A stretch of DNA of 6,529 nt from an uncultured Ruminococcus sp. (GCA_947175005.1 CAMWLD010000133.1:1-6529), one strand, 5' to 3'; shown: positions 1-4,858, counted from the first letter of the stretch. Notes: generated from the sequence alone by a model not told the origin. Numbers and translations: made by a program.

Positions 1-695
1 AGGAACTGGAGGATCTGGCGGCAAGTATTAAAACAAATGGACTTATTCAGCCGATAATAGTCAGACGGGTAGATGTAGGATTTGAACTTGTGGCAGGGGA
101 GAGGCGGCTGCGTGCGGCAAGAATCTGCGGAATGACGGAAATTGCCTGCATTGTTATTGAAACTACCGAGCGTGGATCGGCAATGATGAGCTTGGTGGAA
201 AATATGCAGCGAAAGGATCTTAACTTTTTTGAAGAAGCAGAAGCAATAAAGACCATGATTGACCTTTTCGGACTTACCCAGGAGGACGTAGCGGTTAGGT
301 TGGGAAAAACTCAGTCGGCGGTTGCAAACAAGCTGAGACTTTTGAGACTTAGCAGAAATGAACGGATAAAAATTATAGAATACGGATTTACCGAAAGACA
401 CGCCCGTGCGCTTTTAAAGGTGGAAAGCGACGAAATGCGAGGGGACATAATACGGGAGATTTACGAGCGCAAATTGAATGTTGATAACACTGAGAGACTT
501 ATAGACAATGTAATGAAACGGGATAAAGAGCTGCGGAGAATAAAAAAATGCCGTGGGGCATTCAGGGACGTGCGCTTGTTTGTGAACACTATTAACCATG
601 CCATTGAGGTAATGCAGGCAGCGGGAATAAATGCGGAAGTTACGAAAAAGAATGAGAAAGAATACATAGAATATGTTGTAAGAATACCCAATTAG
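1..695 (+). CDS. noc: Nucleoid occlusion protein Noc (ParB family), 5' end outside window
   Basis: The open frame begins at base 3 and gives 230 residues before the TAG stop; the N-terminus lies upstream. Noc is a CTP-dependent ParB-like DNA clamp that binds NBS sites and membrane and blocks division over the nucleoid. Visible in order: the end of the ParB N-domain (GLIQPIIVRR), the CTP-binding GERRLRA motif, ENMQR, a helix-turn-helix (LTQEDVAVRLGKTQSAVANK) and a C-terminal dimerisation region. As I recall it, B. subtilis Noc is about 283 aa, so some 50 residues should be missing, including the membrane-targeting segment. GKTQ, ANKLRLL, TERHARALL and a C-terminus ending in RIPN follow Noc rather than ParB, and so does the position just upstream of parA-parB. 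The GTG at 90 lies inside the GERR region and is not the start. A plasmid-type ParB is unlikely. Confidence 0.92.
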   Translation, partial: ELEDLAASIKTNGLIQPIIVRRVDVGFELVAGERRLRAARICGMTEIACIVIETTERGSAMMSLVENMQRKDLNFFEEAEAIKTMIDLFGLTQEDVAVRLGKTQSAVANKLRLLRLSRNERIKIIEYGFTERHARALLKVESDEMRGDIIREIYERKLNVDNTERLIDNVMKRDKELRRIKKCRGAFRDVRLFVNTINHAIEVMQAAGINAEVTKKNEKEYIEYVVRIPN

Positions 696-708
696 AAATA
701 AGATATTC

Positions 709-736
709 AGGCACGAGCGTATGTTCGTGCCTTTTT
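709..736 (+). terminator. Intrinsic terminator after noc
   Basis: The arms AGGCACGA (709-716) and TCGTGCCT (725-732) form an 8-bp stem with an 8-nt loop, followed by T at 732-736. It starts 13 nt after the noc stop. The last T of the tract is also the first base of the adjacent parS. It separates noc from parAB, which has its own promoter. Confidence 0.88.
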
Positions 737-751
737 GTTCCACGTGGAACA
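736..751. promoter_or_regulatory. parS: parS site 1 (ParB nucleation site)
   Basis: TGTTCCACGTGGAACA is a perfect 16-bp palindrome with the CACGTG core and fits the bacterial parS pattern TGTTNCACGTGNAACA. The familiar B. subtilis form has T/A where this one has C/G at the fifth position of each half. An identical copy lies at 2605-2620. ParB is expected to bind here, load as a CTP-dependent clamp and spread. It lies 90 bp upstream of the parA promoter -35 element. Confidence 0.94.
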
Positions 752-786
752 TTTTACGATTTGAACACAGCACCGTGCCGTCATTT

Positions 787-798
787 TACAAATTTGTA
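787..798. repeat. 12-bp palindrome upstream of the parA promoter
   Basis: TACAAATTTGTA is a perfect 12-bp inverted repeat, 43 bp upstream of the parA -35 box. Its function is unknown. It could be an operator, or a chance palindrome in AT-rich intergenic DNA. Confidence 0.35.
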
Positions 799-841
799 GA
801 ATGTATCAGCTTTATTTGCTAAATTTTATATCCTTTGTCAA

Positions 842-870
842 TTGCAAAAAAGAGTGGGTAATGGTATAAT
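842..870 (+). promoter_or_regulatory. Sigma-A promoter of parAB
   Basis: A -35 element TTGCAA (842-847), a 17-nt spacer and a consensus -10 TATAAT (865-870), preceded by TGG (extended -10). Transcription should start near 877, about 35 nt before the parA ATG. This rules out the in-frame TTG at 842 as a start codon because it is part of the promoter. Confidence 0.85.
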
Positions 871-898
871 TAAATATAGAAAATCTAAAAATGACAAA

Positions 899-905
899 AG
901 GAAGG
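899..905 (+). promoter_or_regulatory. Ribosome binding site fixing the parA start
   Basis: AGGAAGG lies 5 nt before the ATG at 911. It supports that start over the upstream TTG at 842. Confidence 0.8.
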
Positions 906-910
906 ATAAA

Positions 911-1738
911 ATGGCGAAAATTATTGCGGTTGCCAACCAGAAAGGCGGCGTTGGCAAGTCTACTACAGTTGTAAATCTGGCAGCTTCGGTGGGGATAAGG
1001 GGCAAAAAAGTGCTTTGTATTGACATGGATCCCCAAGGAAACACCACCAGCGGATTCGGAGTAAGAAAAAAATCCGTTTCCGTTACAGTTTATGATATTC
1101 TCATAGGTCAGCGGAAAATAGAGGAAGGCGTCATAGAAACCGCATTTAAAGGGGTTTCTCTTATCAGCAGCACTTCCTCGTTGGCAGGAGCGGATATTGA
1201 GCTTGTTAATCTGGACAACCGTTCCAACAGGCTTAAAATGCAGCTGCTGACTATAAAAAATGACTATGATTACATATTTATCGACTGTCCGCCCTCTCTT
1301 TCTCTGCTGACTGTAAACGCCCTTTGCGCTGCAGACAGCGTGCTTATACCGCTTCAGTGCGAGTATTATTCTTTGGAGGGACTTTCACAGCTTGTGGAAT
1401 CAATAAAAATGGTGAGAAAGCACTATAACCCGAATATTGATATTGACGGAATAGTTTTTACCATGTTCGATTCACGGCTTAACCTTACAAATCAGGTAGT
1501 GGGGGAGGTTCAGAAGCATTTCCCTCAAAAGGTCTACCGAACGGTAATTCCCCGTAATGTAAAGCTTTCCGAAGCCCCCAGCTACGGCAAGCCCGTTATA
1601 TATTACGATAAAATTTCCCGGGGAGCGGAGGCTTACGAAAAGCTTTGCGAGGAAATGCTCAAAAGGCACGGCGTAAAGGACGTAAAGCCGAAGCAGACCA
1701 AAAAGAAAGTTACCATAAAGGCAAAGGGAGGAAAATAA
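911..1738 (+). CDS. parA: Chromosome partitioning ATPase ParA (Soj)
   Basis: A 275-aa deviant Walker A ATPase that acts on the nucleoid with ParB-parS to segregate replicated origins, and in spore formers also acts on replication initiation. Visible: the Walker motif KGGVGKST (11-18) with signature lysine K11, CIDMDPQGN with D40, the Walker B run IFIDCPP (D125), and FDSRLNL with R189, matching the Arg of Soj used for DNA binding. VIPRNVKLSEAPS (about 212-224) is the conserved C-terminal ParA motif. The first 252 residues match the usual family length. Residues 253-275 are an extra tail with nine lysines. The start is ATG 911, chosen by its ribosome binding site, by the promoter covering the upstream TTG, and because the protein then begins MAKIIAVANQKGG. 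parB follows after 1 nt, so the two are co-transcribed and probably translationally coupled. Confidence 0.96.
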   Translation: MAKIIAVANQKGGVGKSTTVVNLAASVGIRGKKVLCIDMDPQGNTTSGFGVRKKSVSVTVYDILIGQRKIEEGVIETAFKGVSLISSTSSLAGADIELVNLDNRSNRLKMQLLTIKNDYDYIFIDCPPSLSLLTVNALCAADSVLIPLQCEYYSLEGLSQLVESIKMVRKHYNPNIDIDGIVFTMFDSRLNLTNQVVGEVQKHFPQKVYRTVIPRNVKLSEAPSYGKPVIYYDKISRGAEAYEKLCEEMLKRHGVKDVKPKQTKKKVTIKAKGGK

Positions 1739-1739
1739 A

Positions 1740-2603
1740 ATGGCGCTTGGTGCAGGCTTGGAGGCAGTCTTTGCGGATAATTCTCTTGACAGCAGCGAGG
1801 TAATGACATTGCGTGTCTCGGAAATTGAGCCGAATAAGGGACAGCCCCGAAAGAATTTTGATGAAAATTCAATCAGAGAACTGGCAGATTCCATAAAAGA
1901 ACACGGACTTATCCAGCCTATTATAGTCCGCCCCACAGGCAACGGCATGACTTATCAGATAGTGGCGGGGGAGCGGCGCTGGCGTGCCTGCCGTATTCTG
2001 AAAATGGACGAAGTTCCTGTAATTATCAAGGATTTTACCGATTTAGAGGTTGCCCAGATATCTATTATAGAAAACGTCCAGCGAGCCGACCTTGACCCGG
2101 TGGAGGAAGCTGTTGCATACCGTGAGCTTATGGAAAGCTATGAAATGACCCAGGAAAGAGTTGCGGAGGCAGTGGGAAAATCCCGTTCATATATTGCCAA
2201 TTCCCTGCGGCTGCTTAATCTGCCGTCCACGGCTCTTGAGGCACTGCAAAAGGGCGATATTACCGTAGGTCATGCAAAAGTGCTCCTTTCAGCTGAAAAT
2301 GATGAGGATATGAACGGCGCACTAAAGGAAATAGTCAAAGACGGTCTGAACGTAAGGCAAACGGAAAAGCTTGTAAAAGGTATGAAAGAAAGCAAAAAAG
2401 AATCACCCGAAAATCCCTCCGAAAGCCGTCAGATGAGAAACTATTACGCCGAAACGGAAATACAGATAATGGAAGCTATCGGCAGAAGAGCAAAAATAAC
2501 AGGCGACGGCAGCGGCAGGGGAACTATTTCTGTGGATTTTTACGATAAAGACGATCTGTACAAGCTTGCAAGCGGTATTGTCGAAATACTGAAAAGCGAA
2601 TAA
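1740..2603 (+). CDS. parB: Chromosome partitioning protein ParB (Spo0J)
   Basis: A 287-aa CTP-dependent DNA clamp that loads at parS, recruits SMC and stimulates ParA. Domains in order: an N-terminal ParA-contact segment (MALGAGLEAVF, 1-11), the ParB/Srx CTPase domain with QPRKNF (35-40), GLIQPIIVRP, GERRWRA (77-83) and ENVQR (111-115), the helix-turn-helix with GKSRSYIANSLRLL (146-159), GHAK (177-180), NVRQTEKLV, a charged linker near 217-232 and a C-terminal dimerisation domain. GKSR and VGHA are ParB-type, in contrast to the upstream Noc. The ribosome binding site AGGGAGG (1725-1731) sits inside the parA end, 8 nt before the ATG. Oddity: the N-terminal segment, normally of the form KGLGKGLxALF, has alanine in place of the lysine and no basic residue before R25. 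No in-frame start exists upstream to restore one. A parS copy begins 1 nt after the stop. Confidence 0.96.
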   Translation: MALGAGLEAVFADNSLDSSEVMTLRVSEIEPNKGQPRKNFDENSIRELADSIKEHGLIQPIIVRPTGNGMTYQIVAGERRWRACRILKMDEVPVIIKDFTDLEVAQISIIENVQRADLDPVEEAVAYRELMESYEMTQERVAEAVGKSRSYIANSLRLLNLPSTALEALQKGDITVGHAKVLLSAENDEDMNGALKEIVKDGLNVRQTEKLVKGMKESKKESPENPSESRQMRNYYAETEIQIMEAIGRRAKITGDGSGRGTISVDFYDKDDLYKLASGIVEILKSE

Positions 2604-2604
2604 A

Positions 2605-2620
2605 TGTTCCACGTGGAACA
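2605..2620. promoter_or_regulatory. parS: parS site 2 (ParB nucleation site)
   Basis: TGTTCCACGTGGAACA, identical to parS site 1, lies 1 nt downstream of the parB stop codon and 5 nt upstream of the terminator stem. The two copies are 1,869 bp apart and enclose exactly parA and parB. Confidence 0.94.
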
Positions 2621-2625
2621 ATAAT

Positions 2626-2654
2626 AAAGCCTGTCTTGTTCTGACAGGCTTTTG
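2626..2654. terminator. Bidirectional terminator between parB and gpr
   Basis: The arms AAAGCCTGTC (2626-2635) and GACAGGCTTT (2643-2652) make a 10-bp perfect stem with a 7-nt loop. T residues follow on the plus strand, and AAA at the left arm gives a U-containing tail on the minus strand. It serves the convergent genes parB (plus) and gpr (minus, stop at 2660). Confidence 0.92.
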
Positions 2655-2659
2655 TTTAT

Positions 2660-3529
2660 CTACATCAGAGACAAAATATCCTCCGAAGAAAGATTAGGCT
2701 GGGCTGCCTTGTTAATGGAAAAAGCCAGCAAATGTGCCGTTCTGTCGATCATTTTGTCAATATCTCTTGGCGTTACCATCATATTCGGCAAATGCTTGTC
2801 GGGGGGAGAACCTGTTATGTTTTGCACAATGCTATGCATATCCACAACAGTAGGCACACCGATCGCTATTACAGGCATACCGAGAGTTTCCCTCGAAAGC
2901 TCTTTTCGCCTGTTCTGTACCCCCGAACCGGGGGAAATTCCCGAATCCGTTATTTGAATAGTCGTTCCCAGGCGGCTTATGTCGCTGCATGCAAGAGCGT
3001 CAATAGCGATCACACAGGTAGGGTTCACCTTGCCGCATACTGCCTGTATTATCTCCGATGATTCTATCCCTGTCTGCCCCATTACCCCCGCCGAGAGTAC
3101 CGAAACACTGGAAAGATCAAGGCTTGCCAGTTCCGAACCCGCATTGCTCTCCGCTACGTGCCGTGTGGCTATGACCCTCCCTGCCGTGCGAGGGCCCAAG
3201 GAATCCGGGGTAATGTTGTCATTTCCCAGCCCTACCACCAGCAGACGGCTAAGGTCGGGGGCAAGAGATTTTATCTCCGCTGCAATATTATCCGACTGCT
3301 CACTAAAATCTTCGGGGTGTGCCGAAAGACGGTCGGTCTCCACGGTAATGTACCTCCCCTTGTTTTTGCCGATCTTTATCCCCGCAAGAATATCCTCCAC
3401 AATAATTTCCGTCACTGTGCAGACCGAGCTTTTGCGCACTCTCTTGCGAATGCCTTTGGGCAGACCGCTTGCTTCGGTGTTTATCATCTCCACCGCAAGG
3501 TCCGTGCGTGAGGAATTGCTCCTGTTCAT
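2660..3529 (-). CDS. gpr: Germination protease Gpr (spore endopeptidase, peptidase family A25)
   Basis: A 289-aa cytoplasmic protease made in the forespore as a zymogen; it cleaves small acid-soluble DNA-protecting spore proteins on germination. Motifs: RTDLAVE (8-14, near the propeptide cleavage region), KGRYITVE, VVGLGN with NITPDSLGP (D109), SAGVMGQTGIES (146-157), AIDALA (D177), TTIQITDSGISPGSGV, GVPTVVD and a C-terminal MVTPRDID. D109 and D177 align with the two aspartates proposed as catalytic in Bacillus Gpr. Bacillus Gpr is about 370 aa; this short form lacks a stretch before the C-terminal MVTP motif and has a short pro-segment. The start is ATG 3529, with AAAGGGAG 7 nt upstream. A longer in-frame ORF reaching 3727 adds 66 residues unlike any Gpr. 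GSGVQN replaces the usual GSGVGN. It converges on parB. Confidence 0.96.
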   Translation of the reverse strand: MNRSNSSRTDLAVEMINTEASGLPKGIRKRVRKSSVCTVTEIIVEDILAGIKIGKNKGRYITVETDRLSAHPEDFSEQSDNIAAEIKSLAPDLSRLLVVGLGNDNITPDSLGPRTAGRVIATRHVAESNAGSELASLDLSSVSVLSAGVMGQTGIESSEIIQAVCGKVNPTCVIAIDALACSDISRLGTTIQITDSGISPGSGVQNRRKELSRETLGMPVIAIGVPTVVDMHSIVQNITGSPPDKHLPNMMVTPRDIDKMIDRTAHLLAFSINKAAQPNLSSEDILSLM

Positions 3530-3536
3530 TGAAAAA

Positions 3537-3544
3537 CTCCCTTT
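3537..3544 (-). promoter_or_regulatory. Ribosome binding site fixing the gpr start
   Basis: On the minus strand this reads AAAGGGAG, 7 nt upstream of the ATG at 3529. It selects this start over in-frame codons further upstream. Confidence 0.82.
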
Positions 3545-3625
3545 CAATAGACTTTTTAAGATAATTATGTGCAAAATATCTAAAGTTACCCATAAAAATC
3601 GTATGAAAATTTTACATATAGCCAC

Positions 3626-3654
3626 TTGCGATGATTTGCAAAATATGGTATAAT
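3626..3654 (+). promoter_or_regulatory. Sigma-A promoter of rpsT
   Basis: TTGCGA (3626-3631), a 17-nt spacer and TATAAT (3649-3654) with an upstream TGG extended -10. Transcription should start near 3661, leaving a leader of about 170 nt before rpsT. Confidence 0.82.
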
Positions 3655-3660
3655 ATAAAA

Positions 3661-3770
3661 GCAAATGCTTTGGCCGACAATAAAGCTGTTTGCAAATTGG
3701 ATTAACAGACGTGTTCGGGCGGTTCATTTACGCCTTTGTGAAAGTCTTTCTACGTGTCCGGGACTTTTTT
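3661..3770 (+). promoter_or_regulatory. Structured rpsT 5' leader with terminator-like hairpin
   Basis: Hairpin 1 pairs GCAAA (3661-3665) with TTTGC (3689-3693) and GCTTT (3667-3671) with AAAGC (3682-3686), with a 10-nt GC-containing loop. A second short stem pairs GGCG (3718-3721) with CGCC (3731-3734). A third pairs AAAGTC (3741-3746) with GACTTT (3762-3767) and runs into T at 3765-3770, like a weak intrinsic terminator or attenuator. An 11-nt direct repeat, ACGTGTYCGGG, occurs at 3709-3719 and 3752-3762. The structures are read by eye and regulation is inferred. I do not recognise a known riboswitch class. Confidence 0.5.
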
Positions 3771-3831
3771 ATACTGCCTTAATCCGTAAAATATAAATCA
3801 AAAAAGAACGATAATCGGAGGTTTATAAGTT

Positions 3832-4068
3832 ATGCCTAACATTAAATCCGCTAAGAAGCGTGTAAAGGTGATCAAGAAAAAGACCCTGCGCAACAAGATG
3901 ATAAAGTCCAATCTCAAGACCGTTATAAAGGCAGCAAATGCCGAGACCACTCCCGAGTCTGTAAGACTTGCTATCAAGAAGGTTGACCAGGCTTGCGCCA
4001 AGGGCATTATGCATAAGAACACCGCTGCAAGAAAGAAGAGCCAGCTTGCAAAGAAGCTTAACGGCTGA
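3832..4068 (+). CDS. rpsT: 30S ribosomal protein S20
   Basis: A 78-aa highly basic protein beginning [17 protein letters not shown], the hallmark S20 N-terminus, and ending in [21 protein letters not shown], which matches the conserved C-terminal GxxHKNxAARxKS segment. S20 binds 16S rRNA early in assembly of the small subunit. E. coli S20 is 87 aa; this one is about nine residues shorter, apparently in the middle helix and turn around NAETTPES. The ribosome binding site CGGAGG (3816-3821) is 10 nt from the ATG, slightly long. The gene is monocistronic, with its own promoter, a long leader and a strong terminator. The lysine codons are mostly AAG, in contrast to the AAA-rich HD gene downstream, as expected of a highly expressed gene. 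Confidence 0.97.
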   Translation: MPNIKSAKKRVKVIKKKTLRNKMIKSNLKTVIKAANAETTPESVRLAIKKVDQACAKGIMHKNTAARKKSQLAKKLNG

Positions 4069-4089
4069 AAATGATAATCGTGTCGCTGT

Positions 4090-4126
4090 TCGCTGTCCTT
4101 TTTAAAGGACAGCGATTTCTGTTTTA
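4090..4126 (+). terminator. Intrinsic terminator after rpsT
   Basis: The arms TCGCTGTCC (4090-4098) and GGACAGCGA (4107-4115) form a 9-bp stem that can extend through T-A pairs toward the TTTTT/AAA loop. TTTCTGTTTT follows. It starts 21 nt after the rpsT stop. Confidence 0.9.
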
Positions 4127-4139
4127 CAGTCAGTTATTA

Positions 4140-4168
4140 TTGACATATTGCTGCGGCAATGTCATAAT
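4140..4168 (+). promoter_or_regulatory. Promoter of the HD-domain gene
   Basis: A consensus -35 TTGACA (4140-4145), a 17-nt spacer and a -10 CATAAT (4163-4168) preceded by TGT (TGn extended -10). It is the only strong -35 consensus in the window and lies 36 bp before the HD gene start. Confidence 0.75.
4141..4164. promoter_or_regulatory. Inverted repeat overlapping the HD gene promoter (candidate operator)
   Basis: TGACA (4141-4145) pairs with TGTCA (4160-4164), and TTGC (4148-4151) pairs with GCAA (4156-4159), around a TGCG centre and with a 2-nt offset (TA) in the left arm. The dyad spans from the -35 box to the first bases of the -10, where a repressor would occlude RNA polymerase. No regulator gene is present in the window. 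Confidence 0.45.
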
Positions 4169-4204
4169 TTTCAGTAAGATAAATCGAAATTAAAAGAGGT
4201 ATAT

Positions 4205-4684
4205 ATGGAACAAAAAAATATGGAAAATCGGATCGAAAAAGTTAGAGAATATGTAGACAATGTGCTTTTAAATATGACTGATACAGTCGAGAGAAGATGC
4301 GCCTATTTACATCTTTACGGAGTTGCGCAGGCGTGTGCAATGATTGCACAAAAAAGAAAAGAAAATGTCGAATTGGCAATAGTAGCAGGTATGCTCCACG
4401 ATATATTTTCCTATAAAACAATGGATCATCAAGATCATGCACATAAGGGTGCCGTTATGGCAAAAGAAATATTGAATGAGCTTGATATTTTCGATAATTC
4501 AGAAACAGATATGATATGTGATGCGATATACAATCATAGCGATAAGGCAGTTAAACAAACCCCTTTCAATGAAATTTTAATTGACGCCGATGTACTGCAG
4601 CATTATTTATATAATCCTTTTTTGACTGTTTCGGAATCTGAAAAAATGCGATTAGAAAACCTTAAAACGGAGTTTTGTTTATAA
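4205..4684 (+). CDS. HD-domain phosphohydrolase, stand-alone, substrate unknown
   Basis: A 159-aa soluble protein without signal peptide or membrane segment. It shows the HD-superfamily metal ligands: H36 in YLHLYGVAQ, the H65-D66 pair in GMLHDIFSY, and an acidic residue in LIDADVLQHYL (D127 or D129). H78, H80 and H111 (in YNHSDK) are further candidate ligands. HD proteins hydrolyse phosphate esters, often of nucleotides, using divalent metal. The substrate cannot be told from the sequence. The reading runs HD domain to C-terminus without interruption and looks full length for a small HD protein. The ribosome binding site AAGAGG (4194-4199) is 5 nt from the ATG. Base composition is lower in GC than the flanking genes (about one third GC at 4501-4560). 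No terminator is obvious between it and the next gene. Alternatives are a nucleotidase or a (p)ppGpp- or cyclic-nucleotide-related hydrolase. Confidence 0.85.
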   Translation: MEQKNMENRIEKVREYVDNVLLNMTDTVERRCAYLHLYGVAQACAMIAQKRKENVELAIVAGMLHDIFSYKTMDHQDHAHKGAVMAKEILNELDIFDNSETDMICDAIYNHSDKAVKQTPFNEILIDADVLQHYLYNPFLTVSESEKMRLENLKTEFCL

Positions 4685-4784
4685 CGTAAAAAAATCCTGA
4701 TTTGTGCGGGTAATACAATATCAAAAACAGCACGAAAAAACACATCGCCCTTTTTTATATCCACAAAAAACTCAAAAATCCCCC

Positions 4785-4813
4785 TTGCAATTTTGTGCAC
4801 AATGTGGTATAAT
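4785..4813 (+). promoter_or_regulatory. Sigma-A promoter of the kinase-like/GH43 unit
   Basis: TTGCAA (4785-4790), a 17-nt spacer and TATAAT (4808-4813) with TGG before the -10, the same design as the parA promoter. It places the transcription start near 4820 and makes the in-frame TTG at 4831 an unlikely start. Confidence 0.83.
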
Positions 4814-4858
4814 AAATAAAACAAAAAGCTTTGGCAAGAAAACGCAAAGACTTTTTTC

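Larger units (their letters stand above)
3530..3831. other. 302-bp divergent intergenic region between gpr and rpsT
   Basis: No gene is seen here. The gpr-proximal part (3545-3620) is AT-rich and should carry the gpr promoter, which in spore formers is normally read by a forespore sigma factor. On the minus strand GGTAACTTTA (3581-3590) and CATAATTA (3562-3569) loosely resemble forespore -10 elements, but I found no matching -35, so no promoter is called. The remainder holds the rpsT promoter, two hairpins, a direct repeat and the rpsT ribosome binding site. Confidence 0.6.

Noticed and set aside
842..910. N-terminal extension of ParA from a TTG at 842
   Set aside because: The codon lies in the -35 box of the parA promoter, there is no ribosome binding site before it, and ParA proteins begin at the MAKIIAVANQKGG segment encoded from 911.
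3545..3620. Forespore sigma-factor promoter for gpr
   Set aside because: Partial -10-like matches exist on the minus strand, but no -35 at the right spacing was found, so a promoter call would be guesswork.
2979..3653. 224-aa plus-strand open frame antisense to gpr
   Set aside because: It mirrors the gpr codons, has low-complexity composition and no ribosome binding site. Gpr on the other strand has unambiguous family motifs.
3530..3727. 66-residue N-terminal extension of Gpr
   Set aside because: The extension does not resemble Gpr, a good ribosome binding site precedes the ATG at 3529, and the region carries the rpsT promoter and leader on the other strand.
4685..4784. Terminator after the HD gene
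   Set aside because: T-rich and A-rich runs are present but no stable inverted repeat precedes them on the plus strand.
3667..4835. Shared 8-mer GCTTTGGC at similar distance after two promoters (3667-3674 and 4828-4835)
   Set aside because: The distance from the -10 differs by 2 nt, the flanks differ, and only in the rpsT leader does it form a hairpin; it is likely chance.
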